A stretch of DNA of 64,000 nt from Prochilodus magdalenae. Its lineage: Eukaryota; Chordata; Actinopteri; Characiformes; Prochilodontidae. The stretch spans positions 86,001 to 150,000 of the forward strand of contig JAMWET010005459.1 in NCBI GenBank assembly GCA_024036415.1, in the 5' to 3' direction. Positions 44,950 through 55,425 of this stretch are shown piece by piece. The notes below the pieces were generated by a model, which saw only the letters and a program-made list of their open reading frames with translations, ran no database searches and was not told the DNA's origin. Every line of letters begins with the position of its first letter. Positions within the stretch are counted from its first letter, which is position 1. A program made the position numbers and the translations under genes.

Positions 44950-45476
44950 CAAATAATTGCACCCAAAAGGAATCAACCAACAGGAATGAACATTGGTGGG
45001 TAGCGTAGACATTGTGAGACATGCCATGGATTGAAGATTCACACAAATCATTCTCTGGCTGCTAACCACATGGTATCGTTGGTCGTCTCCAACAAGACGA
45101 AAGCACCACTCGTCACTAAAGAATACTCGCTACTATTCCAAGTCACTCCATGACAGTTTGGCACAACACTATTGCAGTCTTTGGTGACATAGACATGATG
45201 TTAAGTGCAGTTGTTGTAATGCTAAGTGTGCGTCATACAGCCGTCTTCCAATGACGCTAGCAGTATTGCCAATGGTGGGTGTTGGGTCAGTCAGGTACAG
45301 TGATAAGGCTTGTGGTTGCTTACAACACATGTGCAGCTACAGCACTGTACTTCTGTATGTGTAGCCCAATACATATTGATCATATTAGTCTAAATGTATC
45401 ATCAGTTATTGTTCCCGGTAACCTTTATCTTCCTTCCCAACAGCACTGTAATCCCACACTTCCTTCTGGGTTGACA
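44950..45476. mobile_element. Tc1-like MITE family A, copy A5, with inverted interior
   Basis: Both ends are in plus orientation: 5' 'tgcacccaaaaggaatcaac' (44958) and 3' 'cccacacttccttctgggtt' (about 45450-45471). Between about 45030 and 45330 the sequence is reverse-complemented relative to the ends: antisense of the FSDES.FCLG segment, then 'cagccgtcttccaatgacgc', then 'cagtcaggtacagtgataag', all as in minus-strand copies such as A3 and A4. No coding frame. Confidence 0.7.
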
Positions 45477-46179
45477 ATGAGTGTATAGCCAACAAGGAAA
45501 GAGAAACAAGAAACAAGGAACCTAGAAAAGGTTGTACAGTAGGACTACAATTTGTTGATTACAAAATAGGCACAAACTGTAGGATGTTCATGTGTCAGAA
45601 TGAAAAAGCACAATGAAGTGCTTGACATTCCTATGAATGAAATGTCACTGAGGTATATTAACATTTACCTGGTCCACCACAGAGTTTCCAAACTCTTTAG
45701 TGGCCATCTAAGCGTTCTTGTTTCACAGGGGAATAGCTATGAGGTGAAGCCAAAGCCAAACTCCCTATTCATCGGTAGAGAGAACTTTACAGTCTACTCA
45801 AATAAAGTGAGACCACCAACTGCACTGATCTTGATAAAGGAAGGAGTCTAGAGAATGGCTCCACTTAAATGCTTATATCCAGGGCTAAGGCTATAGATGT
45901 GAAGTTTTAGAATACCAGAGCTATAGCAAACCTGACTGGAATAGGCATGTTTAAGGAGACCTGGATGCAGAAAAAAACTCTAGTCTGAAAACGCAGGCTC
46001 GTTGGTTTTGAGCCTTGCAGAGGATGGTGTCATTTTAGGGTCACCAAGCCTCTGGAACTATGATCAGACACAACCTTCACGCAAACAGACCGTTTACAAG
46101 CCATGCCCCCTTTTTTTTACCACAAAAAAACCTGGAGCCCCCTAGATGCTACTGAAACTTTGAATAAAAAGGCACCTAA
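45477..46179. other. Non-coding stretch, nothing recognised
   Basis: No supported feature. An 83-codon frame at 45600-45851 shows no family resemblance. Confidence 0.45.
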
Positions 46180-46315
46180 CCCCCAACGGCTCCCCGGTGT
46201 GTATTGTGTGTATTCACTAGTGAGTGTGTTTGTGGTGTTTCACTTCACGGATGGGTTAAATGCGGAGACTAAATATCCCCACTGTGGGATCAATAAGGGA
46301 TTTAAATCTTTACAA
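46180..46315 (+). mobile_element. LINE 3' tail fragment (family uncertain)
   Basis: 'ggatgggttaaatgcggaga' and 'ccccactgtgggatcaataa' is a 3'-end phrase I associate with a common fish non-LTR retrotransposon. Only the tail is present. Confidence 0.45.
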
Positions 46316-47896
46316 CCAGGACATGAACCCAAATACAATGACAATGGTTCAGTTACTTCAGATTCGGGCTTCTGACATGGCCATTTCAGCTTCCTGGCCT
46401 AAACCATATTGAAACTCTGTGTGGTGAGTTGAAGAATAGAGGTCTTCAGACTTTGGAGGATTCTATACTGAGTGATGCCTCAGATTTCTTGCTCTGTACT
46501 CTGGAAGACGATGGAGTGCTGTTATACCCAACAAACAAACTCAAACCAACCAAATAAAAGAATGAATGAGTCATTGAATGAAGACGTACAGCGTGATAAG
46601 GCTGAGCTTAGTTTGGTTTACCTTACTCCAGAAAACCAGCACTTGATTCCAGTGTAGCTTCCTTGGAGAATAGACAGCTTCTGCTTTGTTTTGACTGGTT
46701 CCTTAACTGGTTTCAGCTTCCTCAGATGTTCTCAGGTCTTGAGGTATGACACCAATCTAATACTTCACACGTTCTTCTGTCTGGGTGTACATTATTCATA
46801 GAGACAAGTTCACATCTGTAATAACATTCCAATAAATATTCTAGACTGTCCAGCCCACATTTCTGATACTGTCTTCCTCTTTCTCGGTCGCTCTCAGGTC
46901 TCTGTGGAAATTCCTAATGTGAAGCCGTCATGAATAAAACAGAGCGAAAAGAACAATGTGGACTTTCTGAAGTCGCTGGCAGAAAGGATCAGACGTCCGT
47001 CCCTGCTCCCTCCCACCCACCTTGTAATTCGAACACAAGTCAGCACTGGAACTTTTCAAGTTTCCGGTCTCCTGTCACGTCTGCAACGTGAGCGCGAGGA
47101 CACATTTTCTAACGCCACCTGACCACCCAGGGCGCTAAAAGGTCAGCCGGATAGCACGGCAGGAGCAGAGGGCTGTGCGTTTTTGGTTATTGGATTAGAT
47201 GGGCCGGGGCTTGGATGGGCAGGGACGCGGGTTCTGGCTACATTAAAACAAATGGGAACGCGCTTTACTGACCCATAAAAAAACATCGGATGCGGATCAA
47301 TAATCTGCGAGGCCAAAGCCGCCTGGAGCTTCCCGAGCATAAATCTTGGAAGGCTGCCGCTTCCCTCATTAAATTATAAAAGATCCATGAGCCGTGAAAC
47401 TCCCGACGCTCGGCCCGTGCCTAAAAATAGCACCATCGCACAAAGGAAATGCTTCGGTCCATATTTGCTTCGGTTTCTCAGGAAGCTTTTTAAATTTGCA
47501 TCACTCCCAGGGGGTCAACCTCAGCGGGGTCACCTTGCCGGGGCATGTGTGTTTATATCCGGAGCCTATATCTCCCAGTTATCTCAGCGAAGAGCACATG
47601 TGTCTACAGCGCCAGGACCACTCAGCCGCTACCAGTGACGCGTCCGTTCGTTAGCAATTAGCATTGCAAATCCATCCAACTACGGCCCGCTTCCTGGCTA
47701 AAATGGAAGCCGTGTTGTGTCGGAGACTTGTTTAAAAAATCATGCAAGTTGCACTTAGGGAAGATTAAGTATTCATTCACTTAACGAGTTCCAAAATATT
47801 GTCGTCATGCTTTGCAGAAGGGGGCTCACGGGGTAGCAAGAACATTTCCCATAGCTTGTACAATGATGACTGTCTGAGGGTGCAGCAAGGAGTAAC
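46316..47896. other. Unique stretch, candidate conserved non-coding part near 46960-47720
   Basis: 46960-47720 is GC-balanced and repeat-free ('acgtgagcgcgaggacacat', 'gcctggagcttcccgagcat', 'cggcccgtgcctaaaaatag'). The overlapping open frames at 47387-47654 look like chance frames. No splice-bounded exon identified. Confidence 0.35.
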
Positions 47897-48375
47897 CTGG
47901 GGTGCGTCCCAACTGTGCACTTAACTAACTAGTGTTTGAGTATGTCGTATATAGTACAGTTGGGAATACTCAGTAGGATATAATCAAAGTTGAGTATACT
48001 CGAAATCCCACAATGCACATTCCGAACCAGGTGATGTTTGAATATGGTAAGGATGGACACTATTGCTCTACAGTACAATAGGAAATTGAAAGGGAGGAGC
48101 TTCTCACATATGGAAATACATATATAGGTCAACCTATATCTGCCCAAACAGCCTGTAGAAATAAACGTATACTAGTAAATAAGGTTTTTGTTTTTTTTGT
48201 AAAATAACCCCTCCACTGAAGCAGCCTTCCAAGTCAGACTTGGTATGAAATAAGCTTCATCACTTCCTGTTATGCTAATGTTGCGCACTAGCCTGCTGAA
48301 CCCATGCTACTAAGATTAGCACTATAGTATAGTATAGTATAGTGCTGTGTAGTACACAGTTGAGATGCAACCCAG
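47897..48375. mobile_element. MITE family G (about 480 bp)
   Basis: The imperfect terminal inverted repeats 'ctggggtgcgtcccaactgtg' region (47897) and the inverse of 'cacagttgagatgcaaccca' (ending about 48375) match over about 21 positions with a few mismatches. The interior has short TAGTA-rich palindromic words and no ORF. Target duplication is not clear, so the superfamily is undetermined (hAT- or piggyBac-type MITEs have similar ends). Confidence 0.65.
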
Positions 48376-48834
48376 CCCAGCACCCAGATGCAGGGACACA
48401 GGAAGTGGGGATGGCTGGGGGACTGCAGCACCCCCAATTTTCAGGGTTGTTTAAGTACAATAGCTAAAAAATTATAGAAAGAGAATAATCCCAGCTCAGT
48501 AAAGGAGTTTATACTTTTATTTTGTCCTTTATTTATATATGTTCAATATATGTTATGTGTTTTTACGCCCACTATAATTGCTTCTCAGATTCTGCACTCA
48601 GCTAGGTATCTTCTACCTTCATTAGCTGGATGGCTTAAATTATTTGGGACTTCCTAATCTGTAAATAAACATAGCATGGGCAAACAGCTGCTATAGATAG
48701 TGACATTCTTGTGGTTAACTGAAAGTTTGGCATTTCGCCTGTTAGCTATACGTCCAAAGGTTATCTCCATAGTTGTTTGCATTGTGTTTATGGGATTACT
48801 GGACCAAAATTAGTCACCTTGCGTGTTTAAGGTG
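48376..48834. other. Non-coding stretch, nothing recognised
   Basis: No supported feature. Confidence 0.5.
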
Positions 48835-49500
48835 GTAGTAACTTCAGGCTTCTGCAGATGGTGCTGCACAATGATGATGGGGCTATAAACACTTGCAGGT
48901 AGTGAGTGACGGGATCCATAGATTGAGACGAGGTGGTACAGTGCAGGGAATGTCTCGTTCCATGTGTGGAAAATGGCTCCAAAGCAGATGTTAATGATGG
49001 ATGTATTGACTGTATTTGGGCGTGGCCAAAAACCATAGTGTGAAGGAAGTAGCTGAATCTGCAGGTGTATGGAAGTATACAGTCATATGAGTCTACCAGC
49101 AGCAGCTAACATCCCTGTCTACAAGGAGTTCTCCTTAGAATTGGGCCAGGGAAGACATCCACCAAATCTGGTCAATTCTTTGATGTAAGAGTGTCTGAAC
49201 ACTGATGTGGCCCACGTCCAGAAACATGACCAGTCCAAACCAAAGCCAATCACAGTTCTTATTCATGCTTATGTAGGTATTACATGCTATGCATAATGTT
49301 AAACTAGTTGGGTGTAAGCTTCCATAACTAGCTAGCTACGTTAGCCTTGTATCCACACATCCAGAAACATGACCAGTTCAGACCAAAGCCAATCACAGTT
49401 CCTATGCATGCTTATGTAGATATTACATGCTATGCATGCTAATGCTAAACTAGCTGGGTCTAAGCTTCCATAACTAGCTAGCTACGTTAGCCTTGTATTT
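48835..49500 (+). mobile_element. Tc1-like MITE family B, copy B5, with a tandemly duplicated 3' end
   Basis: The most complete family B copy. The start region is shared with B3 and includes 'ggaaaatggctccaaagcag' and 'gtagctgaatctgcaggtgt' (V.E.AESAGV helix-turn-helix trace). The rest matches B1/B2/B4 ('ctccttagaattgggccagg', 'tgatgtggcccacgtccaga'). The last part is duplicated: 49218-49360 and 49361-49500, period 143 bp. Frames are broken. Confidence 0.7.
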
Positions 49501-50282
49501 CCAAATGTAAGCAAACTTTAGACACCCAGCATATCAAGAGGAAAACTATGTAATTTGATGTATCACTTTTTAGTTACCTGAAAAATCCTGCACTGTGAAA
49601 CTCGGTGTTTAATGCCACGCATTTATTAATCCAGTCCTTTTCTGGTTCTTTCCACCTGGGTGGGTTTCGGGGCTTCTGGTAGGAATACGGCCCATCTGTG
49701 AAGCCATCTGCATCAGGGTGCTACGTCTCAATCCAAGGCCATGTTTACTCAGGCAGCATACAAAACCCTGGCCACTGTAGCTTCTTCCCCATGTCTTCAG
49801 TAAGAGGCCTGGCCACGATGTCTATTCCTCCACCACTAACTGTATGATACAGTAATCCCATTACAGTCGGATGCCCTCTACTAGTCTGTAACAAGTTCTG
49901 CACGCCTAAATCCTTAAGATGTAAGAATCACTACAGGGGTGATAAAAGGAATCAGACCTCCCAAGCATGTTATGCCTTTGAAAGAGCCCTCACCAACAGT
50001 TATTGCATTGCTGCCTGAAACATCGTTTTAAAAGACATTGGCCTACACCTTCATGGGTGGAGCCCTATCATGATACCTGGGCGATACACTCTATAATAAA
50101 ACTATAATCTGTATGTTTTGAGTTGGCAAAATAGTCCCCAATGAAAGCTTCTCAGGTTTTCCACTCTTTGACCATCATAAACATTAAGTATAAAGACTGT
50201 GTGGGTTCACTGGTGGTGTGGATACTATAGAAACAGAATTTGGGCTGTAGGACACGACCCACTTGGTACCCATCACTAGTAA
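49501..50282. other. Non-coding stretch, nothing recognised
   Basis: No supported feature. Confidence 0.5.
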
Positions 50283-50470
50283 AGTAAAACCACTACCCAC
50301 CAGGGAGCTACCACCACATGTGGGAGACTGGGCTTCGAATCCCGGTCTGGGAAGCTGGGAATGCTGTGCTATGCCAATAAGAGTCCCTGGGCAAGACTTC
50401 TAACACTACATTGGCCCACTTGTAATATGAATACCCTTGTAAGCTCTGGGTAAGAGTGTCAGGTAAATTT
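50283..50470 (+). mobile_element. tRNA-derived SINE, copy S5 (5' truncated)
   Basis: Starts after the A box. B box GGCTTCGAATCCC is present, with middle 'agagtccctgggcaagactt' and a decayed tail ('gtaagctctgggtaagagtg'). Confidence 0.8.
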
Positions 50471-50509
50471 AGAGTTCTATAGAAATCAGGTAACCATGGA
50501 GATCATGGA

Positions 50510-50905
50510 CTATCCATATCCGGTACTACTTTGGAGTAAAGAATTTATAAAATGTTTAAAATATTTTATCTTGGTTATTAGGTAGGTCATGTCAGTGGTG
50601 GTCTTGGAGGTGTGTTTGGGGTCGTTATCATATGGAATATGGAATATTGCCCTGCAGCCCAGTTTCCGAAGCGAGGGGATCATGCTCTGCTTCAGTAAAT
50701 CACAGTACATGTTGGCATTCATGGTTCTTTCAATGAACTGTAGCTCCCTACAGCCGGCAGCACTCATGCAGCCCCAGACCATGACACTCCCACCACCATG
50801 CTTGGCTGTAGGCAAGACGCACTTGTCTTTGTACTCCTCACCTGGTTGCCACCACACACACTTGACACCATCTGAACCAAATAAGTTTATCAGACCACAG
50901 GACAT
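50510..50905 (-). pseudogene. Tc1-like transposase fragment, central region
   Basis: The minus-strand frame contains KCVWWQPGEEYKDKCVLPTA, KHGGGSVMVWGCMSAAGCRE, LQFIERTMNANMYCDLL and YDNDPKHTSKTT. 'KHGGGSVMVWG' and 'DNDPKHT' are signature blocks of Tc1 DDE transposases; the D of YDND is the second catalytic aspartate. After SKTTT the sequence leaves the family (DMTYLITKIKYF...), so the third catalytic residue (E of NPIENLW) is missing. The helix-turn-helix region and the first D are also absent. The frame's apparent start is not the native start. Confidence 0.8.
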
Positions 50906-50954
50906 GGTTCCAGTAATCCACGTCCTTGGTCTTCAGTAAACTTATGGCTTTCTT
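50585..50954 (-). mobile_element. Tc1-like element H fragment
   Basis: Minus-strand transposase fragment of a Tc1 family different from E. It ends on the right inside 'ttgtgcagc', where family A copy A6 begins. The left limit is where transposase homology stops. No TIR survives. Confidence 0.75.
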
Positions 50955-51336
50955 GTGCAGCCGTCTGCCAATGGTGCTGGCACTAACAGGATGACTCATG
51001 TAGGACGTCACTGCTCAATGAATGTCCACAGTCGTGGCTGTTGGGTTACTCTGCACAGGTCAGACAATTTGTTGGTTCTCCCTCTCCATACTTTGTGCAG
51101 TTCCCCCAGATCCTTAATTTCGCTGGGGCATGCCCCCTTCTATCCACTGCCACCAACAATGTGCTATGGTAGCATTGGCACAACCAGTATGGCGTGCAAT
51201 ATGTCGATAAGACCATTCTGCTTCCTACAACCCTATGATGTGACCCCTCTCCAACTGCACAACTGCTTCGCATGTCTCCTGAAGTTAAACCTACCCACCT
51301 GTCGGTTGATTCCTACTGGGTGCAGCATGGTTTTGA
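50946..51336 (-). mobile_element. Tc1-like MITE family A, copy A6 (5' part)
   Basis: From 'ttgtgcagccgtctgccaat' to the terminus 'gattcctactgggtgcagca'. It matches A4 ('gctggcactaacaggatgac'). The 3' half is replaced by element H. Confidence 0.75.
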
Positions 51337-52154
51337 TGATGAATGTATCTATTTGGATATACGCATTTCTGGTGCTTATTATGATCAACAATACGTATAA
51401 AAACTGTGTATGTCAAACCTGTCCAAATTTAAGTTTAATATTGAACACATTTACTGTGTAATGCGTAATTGTATTTCAGCACTGCAGTGCAACTGAAATG
51501 TGTATATACAAGATTTAATTTTGATTCAATAATTTCAAATATGCTATTAAATATGAATAAAAATTCAGAAGTAGTGCAGGTTTTCACTTCTTGGGGAAAC
51601 TGCCTGAAACTCTCTAACTCTGATGAAGATGGGTTGTCTCCCACAGTGACCATCACAGGCTCTTTCTTCCATCACAGCCCATCTGACTTGTTGATCTGAG
51701 GTTTTAAATAATGCTTTGACAGCAGATGAATCTTGACAGGACGTCCCTTGCGTCATGCCCTGTAACTTATCCGGTGCCTTTGAGAAGTGCTCAGCCTCGG
51801 CCCTTTGCTACAGTGTACTACAGGACTGCTGGGTAAGCCAGAGCTGCCGTCCATCATTGGGTGACCCTTCAGTCTTATTTACTGCCAGTGTACATCACTG
51901 GTCAAAAGTTTTGGGACAGCCATTATTTGCTTTTAATAAATGTGTTTTCTTCGTCGTTTGGCGGGAATGTTACCATGTAAAGGTCAACCAGCTTTATTCT
52001 GAGAAAAACAGTATTGTGTTGTATGTTTTGACAATAATTATGAATATGTTGTATACCAGTACTGTATCTGACTAATATAAAAATATAGCAATAATGAAAT
52101 AAATGTGAACGTAGTAGTCCAATGTTTGGGCATGCACAGCACTTACATATTTAC
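51337..52154. other. Mostly unrecognised; MITE terminus-like words near 51893-51920
   Basis: 'cactggtcaaaagttttggg' resembles the terminus of a fish Tc1-type MITE. Otherwise no gene or repeat recognised. Confidence 0.4.
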
Positions 52155-52350
52155 TGTGTTTCCACCAACATAGATAGATATCTTCAAACAGTGAGCTTAT
52201 AATATCCAGATGTCCGCATACTTTTGGCCATATATTGTATTTACAAGTGTACTGTATTTCCATCAACAGAGATAGATATCTTCAAACAGTGAGCTTATAA
52301 TAGTCCCATGTCCACATACTTTTGGCTGGATGTCTTCAAACACCTGTTGA
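52155..52350. repeat. 98-bp tandem duplication with MITE-like ends
   Basis: 'gatagatatcttcaaacagt' recurs at 52173 and 52271, period 98. Each unit ends with 'atgtccgcatacttttggcc' or its variant 'atgtccacatacttttggct', the inverse of a Tc1-type MITE terminus seen again at 58290 ('tggccaaaagtatgtggaca'). Confidence 0.8.
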
Positions 52351-53317
52351 ACCACATTGACACTGTAAAGCCACTGGATTCCCGAAGTACCATTCCAACC
52401 ACAGCTAATGGTAATGTATACCTTCATATGAAAAAGACTCCAAGCTGGTAAACGTAGCACACACTTTCCTATTCACGTCCAATGTGCTGCTGTTCAATAG
52501 GCTGATGCCGTAATCCAGTTTGGACACTGACAAACTACCTGCCATTGAGCTATGACAGATTAGACAGGTGACATTGCGCTATCATCAGTCACATTAAATA
52601 AAACTCATGACGCAGACCATGCAAGTACTGAAGCTAGCCATCTGGTGCATCCTTCCTTGGTGACGTTATTGAAACTCTTCAAAGAAGATGTTCCCATTTA
52701 ATACATTCAGTTATCTATTATTCTGGCAATTAATTGAATAAATTCAGAAGATTAACCCTGGGTTGGTTCAGACAATCCCTCATGAAGGACATAGAGGATT
52801 AGCAGCCAATATCTCCGTAACTCCAACTCTGGATCAGTACAAAAGAAGGATCATCAATTACCAATTAACATCACAAAGCTACTTTCTCTCTTTTGAGGTG
52901 CTGAGTGGAGGAAGGGATGTAGATCTGCGGGTCTTTTACTCTGTACGCTCTTCATCTCTTAGATATATAAAACACAAAGGCAGCAGTCTTAAAATAGCGG
53001 AGGTATCAAGCAACTGCAGAAAAGCCAGCATTACTGTAAAAACAGATATTTTAGATCAGTGATTTGATATTCCTTCTGCTTCTAGCTTTTGTAAACATGA
53101 AAGACAATCCTGAGTGTATTGGAGAAACGGATAGGAATCTCTATGACTGTGTGCATGTATATAGTGCTTTGTGGGGACTAAAGGTACCCAGAATGGAAGA
53201 AAACATTGTCAAGTAAAGATGCAGCACCACATATAACCATATAACATATATGGTGACTCTTTGGGGCTCCATCTTTACTTAGAAATGCATTCACCATCAA
53301 AAGTAAAGTTGCACAAA
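52351..53317. other. Non-coding stretch, nothing recognised
   Basis: A 99-codon frame at 52763-53062 has no family resemblance. Confidence 0.5.
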
Positions 53318-53319
53318 TA

Positions 53320-54016
53320 GCTGCACCCAGAAGGAATCAACCGTCAGGAATTAAACTTGGTGGGTAGTTTTGACGTTGTGAGACATGCCAATGGTTTAAG
53401 TTTCATGCTTGGCCGTGGATGTGATGTAAGCAAGGATGGTCGTGGCGCTGTACCCAATTGCTGTATCCAACAGCCATGATTACAGACATTCAGAAAGCAG
53501 TGATGCCTCCATGAGTCATAGGTCGTTACGATGACTGCTGCCATGTCAACGTTACCAAAGACTTCAATGGTGGTGTGCCAGACGGTCATCTTCAGTGACG
53601 AGTCCTGCTTTTGTCTTGGTGGAGACCACCGACGAATCTCTGTGTGGAGGCCCTGTGGTCAGCGGCGAGATGAACAACTGTATGGTCATCAGACGCCACA
53701 TATCCAGAAGGGCTGGTGTCATTCCACCTCCACCCCTACCGCACAATCTGCAGGAACTGTGTGAGGATATTCAAGCTGCATGGGATGGTTTATCATAGGA
53801 CACCATTAGGAACCTCTACAGCTCCATGCCGAGATGTCTAGCATGTTGTGTTAGGAAACATGGCAGCCTGATGCCATGCTGAGAGACAGACTTCTGTATG
53901 TGTAGCTCAATAAATATTGATCATATCATCTATATGTATCATCATTTATTGATCCTGGTCACCTTAATCTTCCTTCCCAATAGCACTGCGATCCCACACT
54001 TCCCTCTGGGTGCAAC
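53320..54016 (+). mobile_element. Tc1-like MITE family A, copy A7 (complete ends)
   Basis: The reference copy of family A. The TIRs are 'gctgcacccagaaggaa' at 53320 and 'cttccctctgggtgcaac' ending at 54016, flanked by TA (53318-53319 and 54017-54018). The length is about 697 bp. The order is 5' terminal region, helix-turn-helix remnant, FSDESCFCLGGDHRRISVW block (53588-53645), deletion junction at 'gtcattccacctccacccct' (53718-53738), C-terminal block (HNLQELCEDIQAAWDGLS), then the 3' terminal region. Confidence 0.9.
53531..53764 (+). pseudogene. Family A transposase remnant around the first catalytic D
   Basis: The frame contains VIFSDESCFCLGGDHRRISV, then WRPCGQRRDEQ. 'FSDES.F' carries the first catalytic aspartate of Tc1 transposases, and 'VWR..GQR' follows as in fish and arthropod relatives. 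The frame is lost soon after. In another frame the C-terminal block DLC/ELCEDIQAAWDGLS continues. The second D and E block (normally Q.DNA.PH...SPDL.PIE) is missing, so no active enzyme can be made. Confidence 0.75.
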
Positions 54017-54847
54017 TATCAATCTATCTACTATCAAAGTCTTTTCAAAATTAAGGTTTCAAATGAGAGAGTTTGTCTCCACTGAATTAGGTACCCACGG
54101 TTGATGATTAGTTCAACTCATCCCAAAGGTATTTCATCTCTACAGCGAATGCAGTTCCAGTGCTCCACAGACCATAGCTTGGGAGCGTCTAGGCAACCCT
54201 TGGTCATGGTGACTTCATGACTCAATTAAGAAAGCTAAAGCAATAGCTGACATGGGTATACATAAGAAGTATGCCCCGTTCATCATCAGAAAAAATCACC
54301 ATAGTTCCGTTTTTGGTGGAAGGAACCCAGGAAGTCTGATAGGAGTTGGCTTGGAGCAAAGCTTCCGTCAGTTACGTCCACATTGAGGAAGATGAAGGAG
54401 AAAATAAAGCCATATATTCCTATAAGCTCCCATCTCCAGCTGTAAAATCCAACTCTTAAGATCCATAAGGATGGCTCACAGCATTCTTTAGCTTGACACA
54501 CTGTCAGTGTGAAGAAAATCAGCCACCACCAGCATTTTTCACTTTCACAGGCATTCATGTTTGAATGATTTTTCCCATTTACATGATTCCTGGCGTAAAT
54601 GAAAGAAGTAGTGCTGTCAAAAAATGACGTATTAAGCTTGAACTTGCATGCATAAAACCTGTACATCCGACTCATTTTCCTCCATCCTCCAGGTATGAGA
54701 AAATTAATTGAAAAATAAGTTAACTGTAAAAACCAGGATCTGTAATGGGGTAAAAACTTAATTAGCGCATGTTGCTAATTTACTACTGGCTTACATCTTA
54801 AGGTTTTTAGAGGGAACTTAAACCTAAAATTGTATATATTATATCTA
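54017..54847. other. Non-coding stretch, nothing recognised
   Basis: Sequence near 54060-54240 ('ccacagaccatagcttggga', 'tcatggtgacttcatgactc') may be a decayed transposon remnant. A 129-codon minus-strand frame at 54286-54675 lacks motifs. Confidence 0.4.
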
Positions 54848-55373
54848 CAGGGGTTGGACAATGAAACTGAAACACCTGGTTTTAGACCACAATCATTTAT
54901 TAGTATGGTGTAGGGCCTCCTTTTGCGGCCAATACAGCGTCGGTTGGTCTTGGGAATGACATATACTGCGTCCTGCACAGTGGTCAGAGGGACTTTAAGC
55001 CATTCTTCTTGCAGGATAGTGGCCAGGTCACTACGTGATGCTGGTGGAGGTTCGTCCTTCTTGGTGGTATGCTGACATTACCCTGGATACCGTGGCTCTT
55101 GTTCCATCACAAAGACTTGCTGTCTTGGTCACAGATGCGCCAGCAAGACGTGCACCAACAGTTTGTCCTCTTTTGAACTCTGGTATGTCACCCATAATGT
55201 TGTGTGCATTGCAATATTTTGAGCAGAACTGTGCTCTTACCTGCTAACTGAACCTTCACACTCTGCTCTTACTGGTGCAATGTGCAATTAATGAAGATTG
55301 GCCACCAGGCCGGTCCAATTTAGCTATGAGACCTCCCACACTAAAATGGTGTTTCAGTTTCATTGTCCAACCC

Positions 55374-55376
<3 letters not shown>
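54848..55376 (-). mobile_element. Tc1-like MITE family D, copy D4 (529 bp)
   Basis: TIR 'caggggttggacaatgaaac' and 'tccaacccctg', with TA on both sides (54846-54847 and 55377-55378). Same internal joint as D2 and D3. A 4-bp loss lies near the right TIR ('aaaatggtgtttcagtt' where the others have 'aaaatgacaggtgtttcag'). Confidence 0.95.

Positions 55377-55421
<45 letters not shown>
55377..55421. repeat. (TA)n microsatellite
   Basis: TA run growing out of the target TA of copy D4. Confidence 0.95.
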
Positions 55422-55425
<4 letters not shown>

